A DNA stretch of 64,000 nucleotides from Limiplasma sp964416065 (GTDB taxonomy: Bacteria; Bacillota; Clostridia; Christensenellales; Aristaeellaceae), in contig CAYQCL010000002.1 of NCBI GenBank assembly GCA_964416065.1, positions 1 through 64,000 of the forward strand, read 5' to 3'. The position numbers and the translations under genes are program-made. Shown here one piece after another: positions 56,308-64,000 of this stretch. Position 1 is the first letter of the stretch. Every line of letters begins with the position of its first letter. The notes below the pieces were generated by a model. It ran no database searches. It worked only from the letters and a program-made list of their open reading frames with translations, and was not told the origin of the DNA.

Positions 56308-58052
56308 TCCTCATCGCCTCCCTTCATCTGCGACTCATAGACCTCGCGGTAGATATCGCTGGATTTCATAAGCTCCTCATGCGTACCCACGGCGATGATC
56401 TCTCCGCCGTCCAGCACGATGATTTGATCGGCGTCCATCACGCTGGCGATCCGCTGAGCGATGATGATCTTGGTAATGCTGGGGATCTCCTCTAGGAACG
56501 CCTTGCGGATCAGCGCGTCCGTCGCAGTATCCACAGCGCTGGTTGAATCGTCCAAAATCAGCACCTTGGGGTTTTTCAGCAGAGCGCGGGCGATGCACAG
56601 CCTCTGCTTTTGACCGCCGGAAACGTTGGTTCCGCCCTGCTCGATATAGGTGTCGTACTTGTCGGGGAAGCTCTGGATGAAGCCGTCCGCCTGTGCGAGT
56701 TCGCAGGCGTGCACCATTTCCTCGTCGGTGGCATGCTCGTTGCCCCAGCGGAGATTCTCCTTAATGGTGCCGGAGAACAACTCGTTTTTCTGCAGGACGA
56801 AAGACACTGCGTCGCGGAGGGCGTTCAGGTCATAGCGCCTGACGTCCTCGCCGCCGACCTCCACACTGCCCTCGGATACGTCGTAAAGCCTCGGGATGAG
56901 CTGAACAAGGCTCGATTTGCTCGAACCGGTTCCGCCTAAAATGCCAACGGTCTGTCCGGAGGGAATCGTGAGATTGACATGGCTGAGCACCGGCTTTTCA
57001 GCGGACTGATTATAGCGGAAGCTCACGTCGCGAAAGACGATGGAGCCGTCCCTGACCTCGTTCAGAGCATTTTCGGGGGAGGTGATGGTGCTTTGCTCAC
57101 GAAGCACCTCATCGATACGCTCCATGGACGTACGGGAGATGACGATCATGACGAAGATCATTGACAGCATCATCAGGCTGTTGAGAATCTGCATGGTATA
57201 GCTGAACATGCTTGTCAATTCGCCCGTTGAAAGACCCAGCACCGCGTCGCCGCCGCACGCCACGACCGCCCGCGCGCCGAACCAACTGATGAGCAGCATG
57301 CAGCTGTACACGCAAAACTGCATCAGCGGCATGTTGAAGGCCAGCAGCTTTTCCGCCTTGGAGAAGTCCTGATAGATCTCCTCGGAGATTTTGTTGAATT
57401 TCTCCTCCTCGTACTCCTCGCGCACAAAGCCTTTGACCACACGAATCGCGTGCAGGTTTTCGCCAACCACGCCGTTTAAGCGGTCGTAACGGCGGAATAC
57501 GCGCTCAAAGATCGGATGCGCATGCGTGGCGACGTAGAAAAGGCCAACGGCTAAAATCGGGATAAAGACGGCGAAGATCAGCGAAAGCTGCCAATCAATG
57601 AAAACCGAGGCTGCCAGCGAAAAGATCAGCATGAACGGCGAGCGCACCGCCGTGCGGATAACCATCTGATAGGCGTTCTGGACGTTGCTAACATCCGTAG
57701 TGAGGCGGGTGACGAGGCCGCCGGTGGAAAAATGGTCGATGTTGGCGAAGGAGAAATCCTGCACGTGCTCAAACATGTCCTTGCGCAGGTTCTTGGCAAA
57801 GCCCGCCGAGGCGATGGCTGCGTATTTGCCGGACAAAAAACCGAACAAAAGCGACAGAATCGCAGACAGAAGCAACAAAAGCCCCATTTTCAGGATATAG
57901 GGCATATTTCCCTTATCGATGCCCTGATCAATCAGACTGGCCATCATCAGCGGGATGAGCACTTCCATCACGACCTCCAGGGAGACGTAGACGGGCGCCT
58001 TGATCGAGGGAATCTTGTATTCGCGGATACTCTTCATCAGTCGTTTGATCAT
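56304..58052 (-). CDS. ABC transporter half, permease plus ATPase (first of pair)
   Basis: The protein has 582 residues, six membrane helices and an ATPase domain. Walker A is GGTGSSKSSL, with Ser in place of the usual Gly before Lys (consensus GxxGxGKS/T); the signature is VSGGQKQRLCIARAL, Walker B VLILDDSTSAVD (Asp in place of catalytic Glu) and the H-loop is replaced by AQRIAS with Gln instead of His. These substitutions mark the degenerate ATP site of a heterodimeric exporter, so the partner supplies the active site. ATG 58052 follows TGGAGG and overlaps the marR stop by 4 bases. Confidence 0.95.
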   Translation of the reverse strand: MIKRLMKSIREYKIPSIKAPVYVSLEVVMEVLIPLMMASLIDQGIDKGNMPYILKMGLLLLLSAILSLLFGFLSGKYAAIASAGFAKNLRKDMFEHVQDFSFANIDHFSTGGLVTRLTTDVSNVQNAYQMVIRTAVRSPFMLIFSLAASVFIDWQLSLIFAVFIPILAVGLFYVATHAHPIFERVFRRYDRLNGVVGENLHAIRVVKGFVREEYEEEKFNKISEEIYQDFSKAEKLLAFNMPLMQFCVYSCMLLISWFGARAVVACGGDAVLGLSTGELTSMFSYTMQILNSLMMLSMIFVMIVISRTSMERIDEVLREQSTITSPENALNEVRDGSIVFRDVSFRYNQSAEKPVLSHVNLTIPSGQTVGILGGTGSSKSSLVQLIPRLYDVSEGSVEVGGEDVRRYDLNALRDAVSFVLQKNELFSGTIKENLRWGNEHATDEEMVHACELAQADGFIQSFPDKYDTYIEQGGTNVSGGQKQRLCIARALLKNPKVLILDDSTSAVDTATDALIRKAFLEEIPSITKIIIAQRIASVMDADQIIVLDGGEIIAVGTHEELMKSSDIYREVYESQMKGGDEE

Positions 58053-58504
58053 GGATGTTCCTCCATTTCATTGAGATTTTCAAGCATACGATCCAAAAAG
58101 CCATACAGCTGCGTCTCCTCCTCAGGGGTGAAGCCGCTGAGCAGCCTTCTGTCCACGGCTTGGCCGTTCTGCCGCATAGCCTCGCTGATTGCAAGCGAGC
58201 GCTCTGTCAGGATCAGCCGCTTGAGCCGCGCGTCATGCTCCATACCTTCGCGCCGGACAAGTCCGTTTTCCTCCATCAGCCGCACGACCCGAGAGGCGGT
58301 CGAGCGGGTAATACCCAGCTCATCCTCCAGATCCTTCTGATAGATCGGCCGATCGGGATGCTTGCACAAAAAACGGATAATGTGGCCGTTGCTTGAGGAA
58401 AGACCCTCCAGCTCGCGATGCGCGGCGCTTTGGTGCAGGCATCGGCGGATGCGGTTGTCCAGCCGGTGGATTTCCTTGGCCAGCATTCGGTTGCTTTGTT
58501 CCAT
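58049..58504 (-). CDS. MarR-family transcriptional regulator
   Basis: The protein has 151 residues: winged helix-turn-helix with NGHIIRFLCKHPDRPIYQKDLEDELGITRSTASRVVRLMEENGLV and the wing RREGMEHDARLKRLILTE, flanked by dimer helices. ATG 58504 has GGAGG 6 bases before; an earlier ATG four codons upstream contains that site. It is first in the operon with the two ABC halves and should repress them until a ligand binds. An inverted repeat GCAAAT-N8-ATTTGC sits in the leader. Confidence 0.92.
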   Translation of the reverse strand: MEQSNRMLAKEIHRLDNRIRRCLHQSAAHRELEGLSSSNGHIIRFLCKHPDRPIYQKDLEDELGITRSTASRVVRLMEENGLVRREGMEHDARLKRLILTERSLAISEAMRQNGQAVDRRLLSGFTPEEETQLYGFLDRMLENLNEMEEHP

Positions 58505-58543
58505 ATTCGCCTCCATACCCTGAATGGCGGCCGCCGTCCGGCC

Positions 58544-58563
58544 GCAAATATTGTTTGATTTGC
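58544..58563. promoter_or_regulatory. Candidate MarR operator
   Basis: GCAAAT-ATTGTTTG-ATTTGC, a 20-base inverted repeat about 20 bases downstream of the -10 and upstream of the marR start. Confidence 0.55.
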
Positions 58564-58581
58564 AACTGTTGTGCGTTAAAC

Positions 58582-58611
58582 ATTATACAAAGAGCGGACT
58601 TGTCCTGTCAA
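58582..58611 (-). promoter_or_regulatory. Promoter of the marR-ABC operon
   Basis: Minus strand TTGACA (58611-58606), 18 bases, TATAAT (58587-58582). Confidence 0.75.
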
Positions 58612-58732
58612 GCAGGCAAATTTGGAATGATTCCATCCGGATTTTACATAGAAACGGTTTGGACGGAAGCAGATGGGAAGGTGATATACTTTCTTCATAG
58701 TTAAAAGAAGAAAGCCTTTCTATAAAAATCAG

Positions 58733-58815
58733 GAATCCGCTCCCAAGCAGCGCTTGGGAGCGGATTCTATGCGCTAAGGCCGTGTATGCGAAATCTGTTT
58801 GTGCGACAGGCCCCT
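58733..58815 (-). terminator. Conserved terminator module, copy 3
   Basis: Read on the minus strand: GGGCCTGTCGCACAAACAG, a spacer, then a hairpin with arms GAATCCGCTCCCAAGCG and CGCTTGGGAGCGGATTC and, four bases later, TTTTT. It begins 7 bases after the GH13 stop, as in the modules after the VOC gene and metK. Confidence 0.85.
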
Positions 58816-58821
58816 TCTCTC

Positions 58822-60606
58822 TTATTTTCTCCTGATCCTGACCGTGACGTCCTTGCCCTTGACCTTCTCGCCAAAAACGTCCACGCCATCCTCGAGATAG
58901 CGCGTCACTCGCAGGGTATCCTCGTCGACGGCCTCCACGCGCAGGAAGCCCGTCTGCAAAACAGGGGTCTTGCGGCGCTGGGTGAGAAGCGCGGCGATTT
59001 CGTCATGCAGCCTTTCGTCCGCGTCGTCCCAGGCCATGGGCGCGCGGTTCCACGGGTCGGCCATGCCCGTCATGCCGATCTCGTCGCCGTAGTAAATCGT
59101 GGGCGCACCGGGCAGGGCGCACAGGAGCTTCACCGCCTCGACATAGCGCTTCTTGGCCCTGCCCAGCTCGCGCTTGCCGAGAGTGACCTTCTCGGCCTCG
59201 GCGCGGTCCATCTGGATGACGCCCTCGCGGTCGTAGCCGCACAGGGCGTTGAGGATACGGACGCGGTCATGGCTGCCCAGCAGGTTCATCAGCGAGTAAT
59301 AGAACGGCGCGGGATACACCTCCTGCTGGTGGAGGATCACGCGGCGGAGCTGACAGGCGCCGATCGCGCCGGTGAAGAAGTCGATCACGGCGCGGCGAAG
59401 CGGGTAGTTCATCACGCTGTCCAGCATGTCGCCCAGGCAGTAGGAACGGTGGATGCCGTAGGCGGTCTTGTTGCTGGCGTCCTCCCAGACCTCACCCAGA
59501 AGGGTGCTGTCGGGCTCGGCTTGCTTGACCGCCTTGCGCATCTCGCGCACAAGCTCGACCGGCAGCTCATCGACCACATCCAGCCGCCAGCCGCACGCAC
59601 CGCGTCTGATCCAGGAGGGCAGCACGCCGGTCTGCGCGTCAAGCAGGTAGTGACGGTAGGTGGGATGGTTTTTATTGACCGTGGGCAGCGTGTAAAAGCC
59701 CCACCAGGTATTGTACTTGTCGGGGAAGGAATCGAAATGATACCAGCCCGCGTAGGGGCTTTGCTCGCTCTGGTACGCGCCGACGGTCTCATAGCGGCCG
59801 AAGCGGTTGAAGTATCTGCTGTCCGCGCCGGTATGGTTGAACACGCCGTCCATCAGCACGCGGATGCCATGCTCTTTGGCGGCCTTCGTCAGATCCTCAA
59901 ACGCTTCCTCGTCGCCCAGAATGGGGTCGACCTCCTGATAGTCGCCGGTGTCATAGCGGTGATTGGTGCGCGCGCGGAAGATGGGATTGAGATAGATGAC
60001 GCTGATGCCCAAATCCTCAAGGTAGTCCAGCTTCTGCCGGATGCCGCGCAGCGTGCCGCCAAAGAAATCCAGCGCGCGGTTGTCACCGTTGTCAGGGTCG
60101 ATGTCCAGCGTGGGACGCTCGTTCCAATCCTCATGAAACGTCGCTTCGGGATGCGCGGCATGAATCTTGCGCACGCGTCCCTTCCGCGCGTTCTTGTCCC
60201 TGAAAAAGCGGTCGGGAAAGATTTGATAGACCACGCCCCTGCGCAGATATTCGGGCGTTTGATACGCGGGATCGTAGACGGTGATCTGATAGCTGGCGGG
60301 CTGGCCCGCACAGTACGCGCCCACGCCGCCGAGCTGATCCGGGCTGGTGCCGTAGCGGGCCGTATCATTCCTGCGCTCGATGATGAAATCGTACCACATA
60401 AGCATCGGCGTCTGGGGAACCGTGACCGTCGCCTCATAGAGGCTTTCGCCGACAAGCGTCATGGAGTAAAGGCCCTCCCCGCCGTCCCAGGTGCGCAGGG
60501 TCACGGGACCCTCGTCGCTCAAAAATCGCAGGGTTATCTGCCCGCCTGCCTTGATCGGGCCAAGGGGCGCGCGATATGTCTGATCGTGCGAGTCATGATA
60601 TAGCAT
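58822..60606 (-). CDS. GH13 alpha-amylase family enzyme (neopullulanase/cyclomaltodextrinase-like)
   Basis: The protein has 594 residues and no signal peptide, so it is intracellular. An N-terminal beta domain (1-115, CBM34-like) precedes the catalytic barrel. GH13 conserved regions are DGVFNHTG, GWRLDVVDE (nucleophile Asp), LLGEVWED (acid/base Glu) and NLLGSHDR (third Asp). The arrangement with YQIFPDRF and an extra N-domain is typical of neopullulanase, cyclomaltodextrinase and maltogenic amylase. ATG 60606 has CGGAGG 9 bases before. It probably works with GlgP on maltodextrins. Own promoter and terminator module. Confidence 0.93.
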   Translation of the reverse strand: MLYHDSHDQTYRAPLGPIKAGGQITLRFLSDEGPVTLRTWDGGEGLYSMTLVGESLYEATVTVPQTPMLMWYDFIIERRNDTARYGTSPDQLGGVGAYCAGQPASYQITVYDPAYQTPEYLRRGVVYQIFPDRFFRDKNARKGRVRKIHAAHPEATFHEDWNERPTLDIDPDNGDNRALDFFGGTLRGIRQKLDYLEDLGISVIYLNPIFRARTNHRYDTGDYQEVDPILGDEEAFEDLTKAAKEHGIRVLMDGVFNHTGADSRYFNRFGRYETVGAYQSEQSPYAGWYHFDSFPDKYNTWWGFYTLPTVNKNHPTYRHYLLDAQTGVLPSWIRRGACGWRLDVVDELPVELVREMRKAVKQAEPDSTLLGEVWEDASNKTAYGIHRSYCLGDMLDSVMNYPLRRAVIDFFTGAIGACQLRRVILHQQEVYPAPFYYSLMNLLGSHDRVRILNALCGYDREGVIQMDRAEAEKVTLGKRELGRAKKRYVEAVKLLCALPGAPTIYYGDEIGMTGMADPWNRAPMAWDDADERLHDEIAALLTQRRKTPVLQTGFLRVEAVDEDTLRVTRYLEDGVDVFGEKVKGKDVTVRIRRK

Positions 60607-60647
60607 GGAATTCGTTCCTCCGTTCTTCCTTCGGTTCAAAACATTCC

Positions 60648-61954
60648 CTATTGTATCACAAAGCTTTCCAGCACACAATGCCGTGACTCGGAGCGCATCA
60701 TGGCGGCGGGCATTTTGCAACGCGCCCTGCGGCTCTTTGTCACTGTCGCACTAAAACCGTGTATTGAAAGCATTTTCTGGCCCCTCTGGCGGCCAGTACC
60801 CTCCGCGCCGATTGAGGTCAGAACTCCCAGCGTCCCTTTAAGCCCATATCCCCGTCCTTTCAAAGCGCTCGGCGCGCGCGGATGCGGTGGAAGTCAATGC
60901 TTTAGGATAGCCAAGGAGCTCCAGAAGACGGATCGCGTTTCGGGTGACGGCAGGGCCGGATTTGAGAAGATCGTCAAACCGCACGGCCCCGTCCTCGACG
61001 CGTTCCTCAAAATGCGCAAGGGTGAAGCAGTCCCCAAGAAGGCGGCACAGCTCGATGCCATGCGCGGCGGCCAGGCAGATCGCGCCGCTTTGGGAAAGCA
61101 CGCGCAAAAGCTCGGAGGACGCCGTGATGCGCTCGACTGTGTTGGTGCCGCGCAGCACCTCGTCAACAGCGCACAGAACGTTTTCACACCACTCCACCGC
61201 GTCGAGAATCCGCTTGAGCGATTTGATCTCCACGATGGAATAGCTCTCGTCCTGATCAAGGGGATCCTCCAGCGCCATGGAGGCATAGACGTGAAGGCAC
61301 GTCAGCGAGCAGCAGCAGTCATAGGTGCGGAAGGCTTCGGGCGGAATGAGCGCGCGAAAGGCGCGCAGGGTGCGGATCGCGTAATTGACGCGGCCAAACT
61401 CCGCCTGGACGCGGTTTATCCGCCAGGTGTGAAAGCCCATGTTGTACATCAGCGAAAGCAGCGTGACCATCAGCCCCGACGAGACGCCAACCGCCAGCAG
61501 CGCTAGGCCTAACAGCGGCAGAAGCGCCAGCGCGATATACCTGTACACCAGTATACATTGGTCGGCGCGGCCTGAAACACTGAGCCCATATTGGCACGTC
61601 CCGCGCTTCCCAGCGCGTACAGCGCCTTCAGCACCCCAAGAGGAAGCCCCTCATCCCGCTCAAACAGCGCGACCCGCTCCTCGGGCATGCGGCCTCGTGC
61701 TCGTCCCGAACGGGCGTGCGGAGCCGGTGGTACAGGCATTACTCGCCTGTCGTGAAAAGGCAGGCGTTCACCCGCCGGAAAAGCCGGTCCGTATCGAGGT
61801 CGTTCCAGGTCGCGTCGTCCAGGGAAAAGGGCGTGTCCGCGGCCCGCATGTCGTGGTACGCGCGGATGGACGCCATGTCGCCCTCGTGATATTCGCGATC
61901 CGCCTCCGCGCCAAACGAGTCGAGCAGCCGCCGTTCAAGCCTTTTATGCCTCAT
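60648..61954 (-). pseudogene. Decayed membrane-bound MutS-family gene
   Basis: Reading leftward from ATG 61954: MRHKRLERRLLDSFG...DDATWNDLDTDRLFRRVNACLFTTGE, an in-frame TAA, then CLYHRLRTPVRDE in the same frame. A shift follows to MPEERVALFERDEGLPLGVLKALYALG, and another to KRGTCQYGLSVSGRADQ leading to a two-helix membrane segment (ALALLPLLGLALLAVGV...LLSLMYNMGF) and a helical domain ending at a stop at 60838. Beyond it, remnants like SIGAEGTGR and PAAMMRSE may be from the lost ATPase domain. The order resembles the membrane-anchored MutS-like proteins of Clostridia, from memory. At least one nonsense and two frame changes make it non-functional; the Walker region is gone. Confidence 0.6.
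60650..60678 (-). promoter_or_regulatory. Promoter of the GH13 gene
   Basis: Minus strand TTGTGT (60678-60673), 17 bases, TACAAT (60655-60650). It lies inside the remains of the decayed mutS-like gene. Confidence 0.6.
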
Positions 61955-61984
61955 CGTATCCTTCTCCCTGGTTCTCAGCATAGC

Positions 61985-62022
61985 ACAAAAAAGGCGCCTG
62001 GACGAATTTCTGTCCAAACGCC
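61985..62022 (-). terminator. Terminator after the J-domain gene
   Basis: Minus strand GGCG-TTT-GGAC-loop-GTCC-AGG-CGCC followed by TTTTTT, 23 bases past the stop at 62045. Confidence 0.8.
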
Positions 62023-62044
62023 ACCGCTTTCGGATCAAACGCCG

Positions 62045-62572
62045 CTATCTCTGCCCCCTGAGCCAGCTTTGCAGCTTCTTGCCAATGGGCCGGTTCTTCT
62101 TCATCGCGAGCGCAGCGTCCAACGCGCCCTCGCGGTACTTTCGGTTCTCGGGATCACGCCGGACGGCCTCGCGATAGCTCTGATGCGCCGTCTCATACTG
62201 CTTCAGTCCCATCAAAATGCCGCCCTGGATGAAGTACCAGTCCGCGTCGCGGCTGTCCGCTCGGCAGAGCTGGCGAAGCGCGCTCTCCAGGTTGCCCTGC
62301 TCGATCAGGCGCTGGGCGAAGTGCTTGGCCTCCTCCTGGGAGATGAGGTTGAAGCCCACGCGCTGGCGCGACGCCTGCTTGAGCGCCGCCTCATAGGCCA
62401 AGTTGAGCCTCAAAAGCTCCTCCTGGGCGGCCTTCTGCCGCTGGGGCTCCTGAAATTGATCGGGGTGGCAGAGCTTTACAAGCCTGCGATAGGCGGCGCG
62501 CACCTCCTGCGCGTCCGCGTCAGGCTTCAGGCCGAGTACCTCAAATGGCTTTGGGTCGAACAGGCTCTCCAC
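62045..62572 (-). CDS. J-domain protein with TPR-like repeats
   Basis: The protein has 175 residues. The J domain covers about 8-70, FEVLGLKPDADAQEVRAAYRRLVKLCHPDQFQ, with the HPD tripeptide that stimulates DnaK ATPase. The C-terminal part contains two TPR-like units (DADWYFIQGGILMGLKQYETAHQSYREAVRRDPENRKY). It is not DnaJ itself, having no Gly/Phe or zinc domain, and probably brings DnaK to a specific client. It lies 22 bases downstream of murA and may be cotranscribed with it. Confidence 0.88.
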   Translation of the reverse strand: MESLFDPKPFEVLGLKPDADAQEVRAAYRRLVKLCHPDQFQEPQRQKAAQEELLRLNLAYEAALKQASRQRVGFNLISQEEAKHFAQRLIEQGNLESALRQLCRADSRDADWYFIQGGILMGLKQYETAHQSYREAVRRDPENRKYREGALDAALAMKKNRPIGKKLQSWLRGQR

Positions 62573-62593
62573 CCCCTCTCATCCAGCGATGCC

Positions 62594-63859
62594 TCAGAGC
62601 TTTTCGCGGCGGATCTCCGCGCCCAGCGAGCGCAGCTTTTCCTCGATGCGCTCATAGCCACGGTCAATATAGGAGGTCTCGTAGATTTCCGTCACGCCCT
62701 TGGCCATCAGCCCCGCCACGATCAAGGCCGCGCCCGCACGGAGATCGGTGACGGTGACCGGCGCGCCGTAGAGCTCGCGAACGCCCTCGATCAGCACGGT
62801 GCGGTCAACCAGCTTGATTCTCGCGCCCATGCGCCGGAGCTCGTCCAGGTGCTTGAAGCGCTGCTCAAAAATCGTCTCGCAGACCGTCGAGGTACCGTTG
62901 ACCATGCACAGAAGCGCGGTCATCGGCTGCTGAAGATCGGTGGGAAAGCCGGGATAGACCTGGGTCTTGATGTTGACGGCGCGCTGCTCGCCCTGCGGGC
63001 GGACGCGGATGGAATCGTCGTTCTCCGTGACGCGCACGCCCATTTCCAAAAGCTTGGCCGTCAGGGCCTCCATATGCGTAGGAATGCAGCCGTGAATGGT
63101 CACGTCGCCGCGCGTGGCGGCCGCTGCGATCATCAGCGTGCCGGTCTCGATCTGGTCGGGAATGACGGTGTAGATGCAATGGTGCAGTCGCTGCACGCCG
63201 CGTATGCGGATGACGTCCGTGCCCGCGCCCTTGACGCGCGCGCCCATGCTGTTTAAGAAGTTCGCCAAATCAACGATATGCGGCTCCTTGGCCGCGTTGT
63301 AAATGACCGTGGTTCCCTCGGCCCTGGCGGCGGCGAGCATGACGTTGATCGTCCCGCCGACCGTGACCATATCAAAGAAGATGTCGCCGCCGGTGAGGCG
63401 CTGCGTGTCCGCGTACACCATTCCGCCGCGCTCCTCCACCTTGCAGCCCAGGGCGGCAAAGCCCTTCAAATGCTGGTCGATGGGCCGGCTTCCAATATCG
63501 CATCCGCCCGGGTAGGCGACCTCCGCGCGGCCCGAGCGCCCCAAAAGCGCGCCCAAAAGGTAATAGCTGGCCCGCAGGCGGCGGGTGAGCGCATAGGGCA
63601 CGCGATAGCCTGCGACGCCGCGCGGATCCACCGTCAGATATTGGCCCGGCACATATTCGGCCGTCGCGCCCAGCGCCCGCAATATCTCGATCAGGGCGTG
63701 CACGTCGTCGATATCCGGCAGGTTCTCCACGGTACACGGCTCGTCGCACAAAAGCATGGCGGGAATCACCGCCACCGCCGTGTTCTTACCGCCGCTGACC
63801 GTGGTCTCCCCCATCAGCGGATGACCGCCCGTGATCAGAATCTTATCCTTGCTGCTCAT
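62594..63859 (-). CDS. murA: UDP-N-acetylglucosamine 1-carboxyvinyltransferase
   Basis: The protein has 421 residues. MurA transfers enolpyruvate from PEP to UDP-GlcNAc, the first committed step of peptidoglycan synthesis and the target of fosfomycin. Conserved are VSGGKNTAVAVIPAMLL (Lys22-Asn23 site), LRASYYLLGALLGR, the loop cysteine in PGGCDIGSRPIDQHLKGF, TVGGTINVMLAA and PGFPTDLQQPMTALL. The cysteine indicates fosfomycin sensitivity. ATG 63859 gives the family length, but its ribosome site is weak. Promoter at 63930-63958. Confidence 0.97.
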   Translation of the reverse strand: MSSKDKILITGGHPLMGETTVSGGKNTAVAVIPAMLLCDEPCTVENLPDIDDVHALIEILRALGATAEYVPGQYLTVDPRGVAGYRVPYALTRRLRASYYLLGALLGRSGRAEVAYPGGCDIGSRPIDQHLKGFAALGCKVEERGGMVYADTQRLTGGDIFFDMVTVGGTINVMLAAARAEGTTVIYNAAKEPHIVDLANFLNSMGARVKGAGTDVIRIRGVQRLHHCIYTVIPDQIETGTLMIAAAATRGDVTIHGCIPTHMEALTAKLLEMGVRVTENDDSIRVRPQGEQRAVNIKTQVYPGFPTDLQQPMTALLCMVNGTSTVCETIFEQRFKHLDELRRMGARIKLVDRTVLIEGVRELYGAPVTVTDLRAGAALIVAGLMAKGVTEIYETSYIDRGYERIEEKLRSLGAEIRREKL

Positions 63860-63929
63860 AGGTACGGCCAGAGGCCGAAACCACCTCTTTTCGCAGGAAA
63901 TGAAGAAAAGCCAAAAGAGACCATCTTTT

Positions 63930-63958
63930 ATTATACATGTTTTTGGCCGTCTTGGCAA
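63930..63958 (-). promoter_or_regulatory. Promoter of murA
   Basis: Minus strand TTGCCA (63958-63953), 17 bases, TATAAT (63935-63930). The leader is about 65 bases. Confidence 0.7.
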
Positions 63959-64000
63959 CACACGGCGAAAGGAGGAGGGAACGGGCAATTGTCGGCGCGG

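Noticed and set aside
54454..56340. 628-codon open frame on the plus strand across the ABC gene
   Set aside because: It is antisense to a fully recognisable ABC exporter and shows no domain; a codon-bias shadow.
58786..60603. 605-codon open frame opposite the GH13 gene
   Set aside because: Exact antisense of an enzyme with all four GH13 motifs; no start signal.
1..64000. tRNA and rRNA genes
   Set aside because: Reading the intergenic stretches on both strands I saw no cloverleaf with TTCGANNC arm nor rRNA-like blocks; a tRNAscan run would settle it.

Overview
The window looks like chromosome of a spore-forming, high-GC member of the Clostridia. The support is a spoIIGA-sigE pair, a full-length RsfA-like SANT protein, a CtsR-type operator, a SAM-I riboswitch in front of metK, an alaR/alaT-like pair, and single-copy housekeeping genes (ftsH, addA, fhs, guaB, murA, murB, murG, rapZ, rpiB). 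Base composition is clearly GC-rich, with AT-rich promoter islands. Species cannot be named from the sequence; Christensenellales or Oscillospirales relatives are guesses. Two canonical parS sites at 7039-7113 suggest an origin-proximal position.

Layout. 1-7.0 kb, minus strand: the 5' part of ftsH, a five-domain peptidoglycan-binding lipoprotein and addA. 7.0-11.2 kb, plus strand: parS sites, glgP, and an MBL-fold/VOC pair behind a folded-looking leader. 11.5-12.9 kb: gtrA and an LPG-synthase-type membrane protein. 13.1-24.2 kb, plus strand: fhs, an Lrp regulator with an aminotransferase, a CapA-like protein, a cell-wall-anchored repeat protein, psuK-psuG, CtsR-controlled hsp20 and riboswitch-controlled metK. 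24.4-28.5 kb: surface-polysaccharide genes (flippase; sugar transferase coupled to a split transketolase). 29.2-37.5 kb: trmO/tfoX-like, murB-rapZ-MBL, a large membrane protein and guaB. 37.7-45.3 kb: a cytidylate-kinase-like protein, a stranded phage CI/Cro switch, and a 3.3-kb segment between two near-identical 0.5-kb direct repeats. 45.3-46.8 kb: a broken IS1182-type element. 46.9-52.5 kb: spoIIGA-sigE-murG, the RsfA-like gene and a solute-binding-like protein. 52.6-63.9 kb: rpiB, a DMT transporter, marR with two ABC half-transporters, a GH13 amylase, a decayed membrane-MutS gene, a J-domain/TPR protein and murA.

Functional themes are cell-wall precursor synthesis (murA, murB, murG) and its regulation (rapZ), sporulation, glycogen/maltodextrin breakdown (glgP and the GH13 enzyme), one-carbon and SAM metabolism (fhs, metK), and surface polysaccharide.

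The most unusual content is intergenic. Chains of short perfect hairpins built from a few recurring modules appear at about ten loci (main ones near 11.3, 22.6, 28.6, 35.7, 40, 44 and 50 kb). Their outer ends carry a GTCGACAAA-like motif that also resembles the ends of the IS1182 remnant. Coding calls rest on motifs read by eye, and no database search was possible. Most other long open frames here are GC-driven antisense shadows and were left out.
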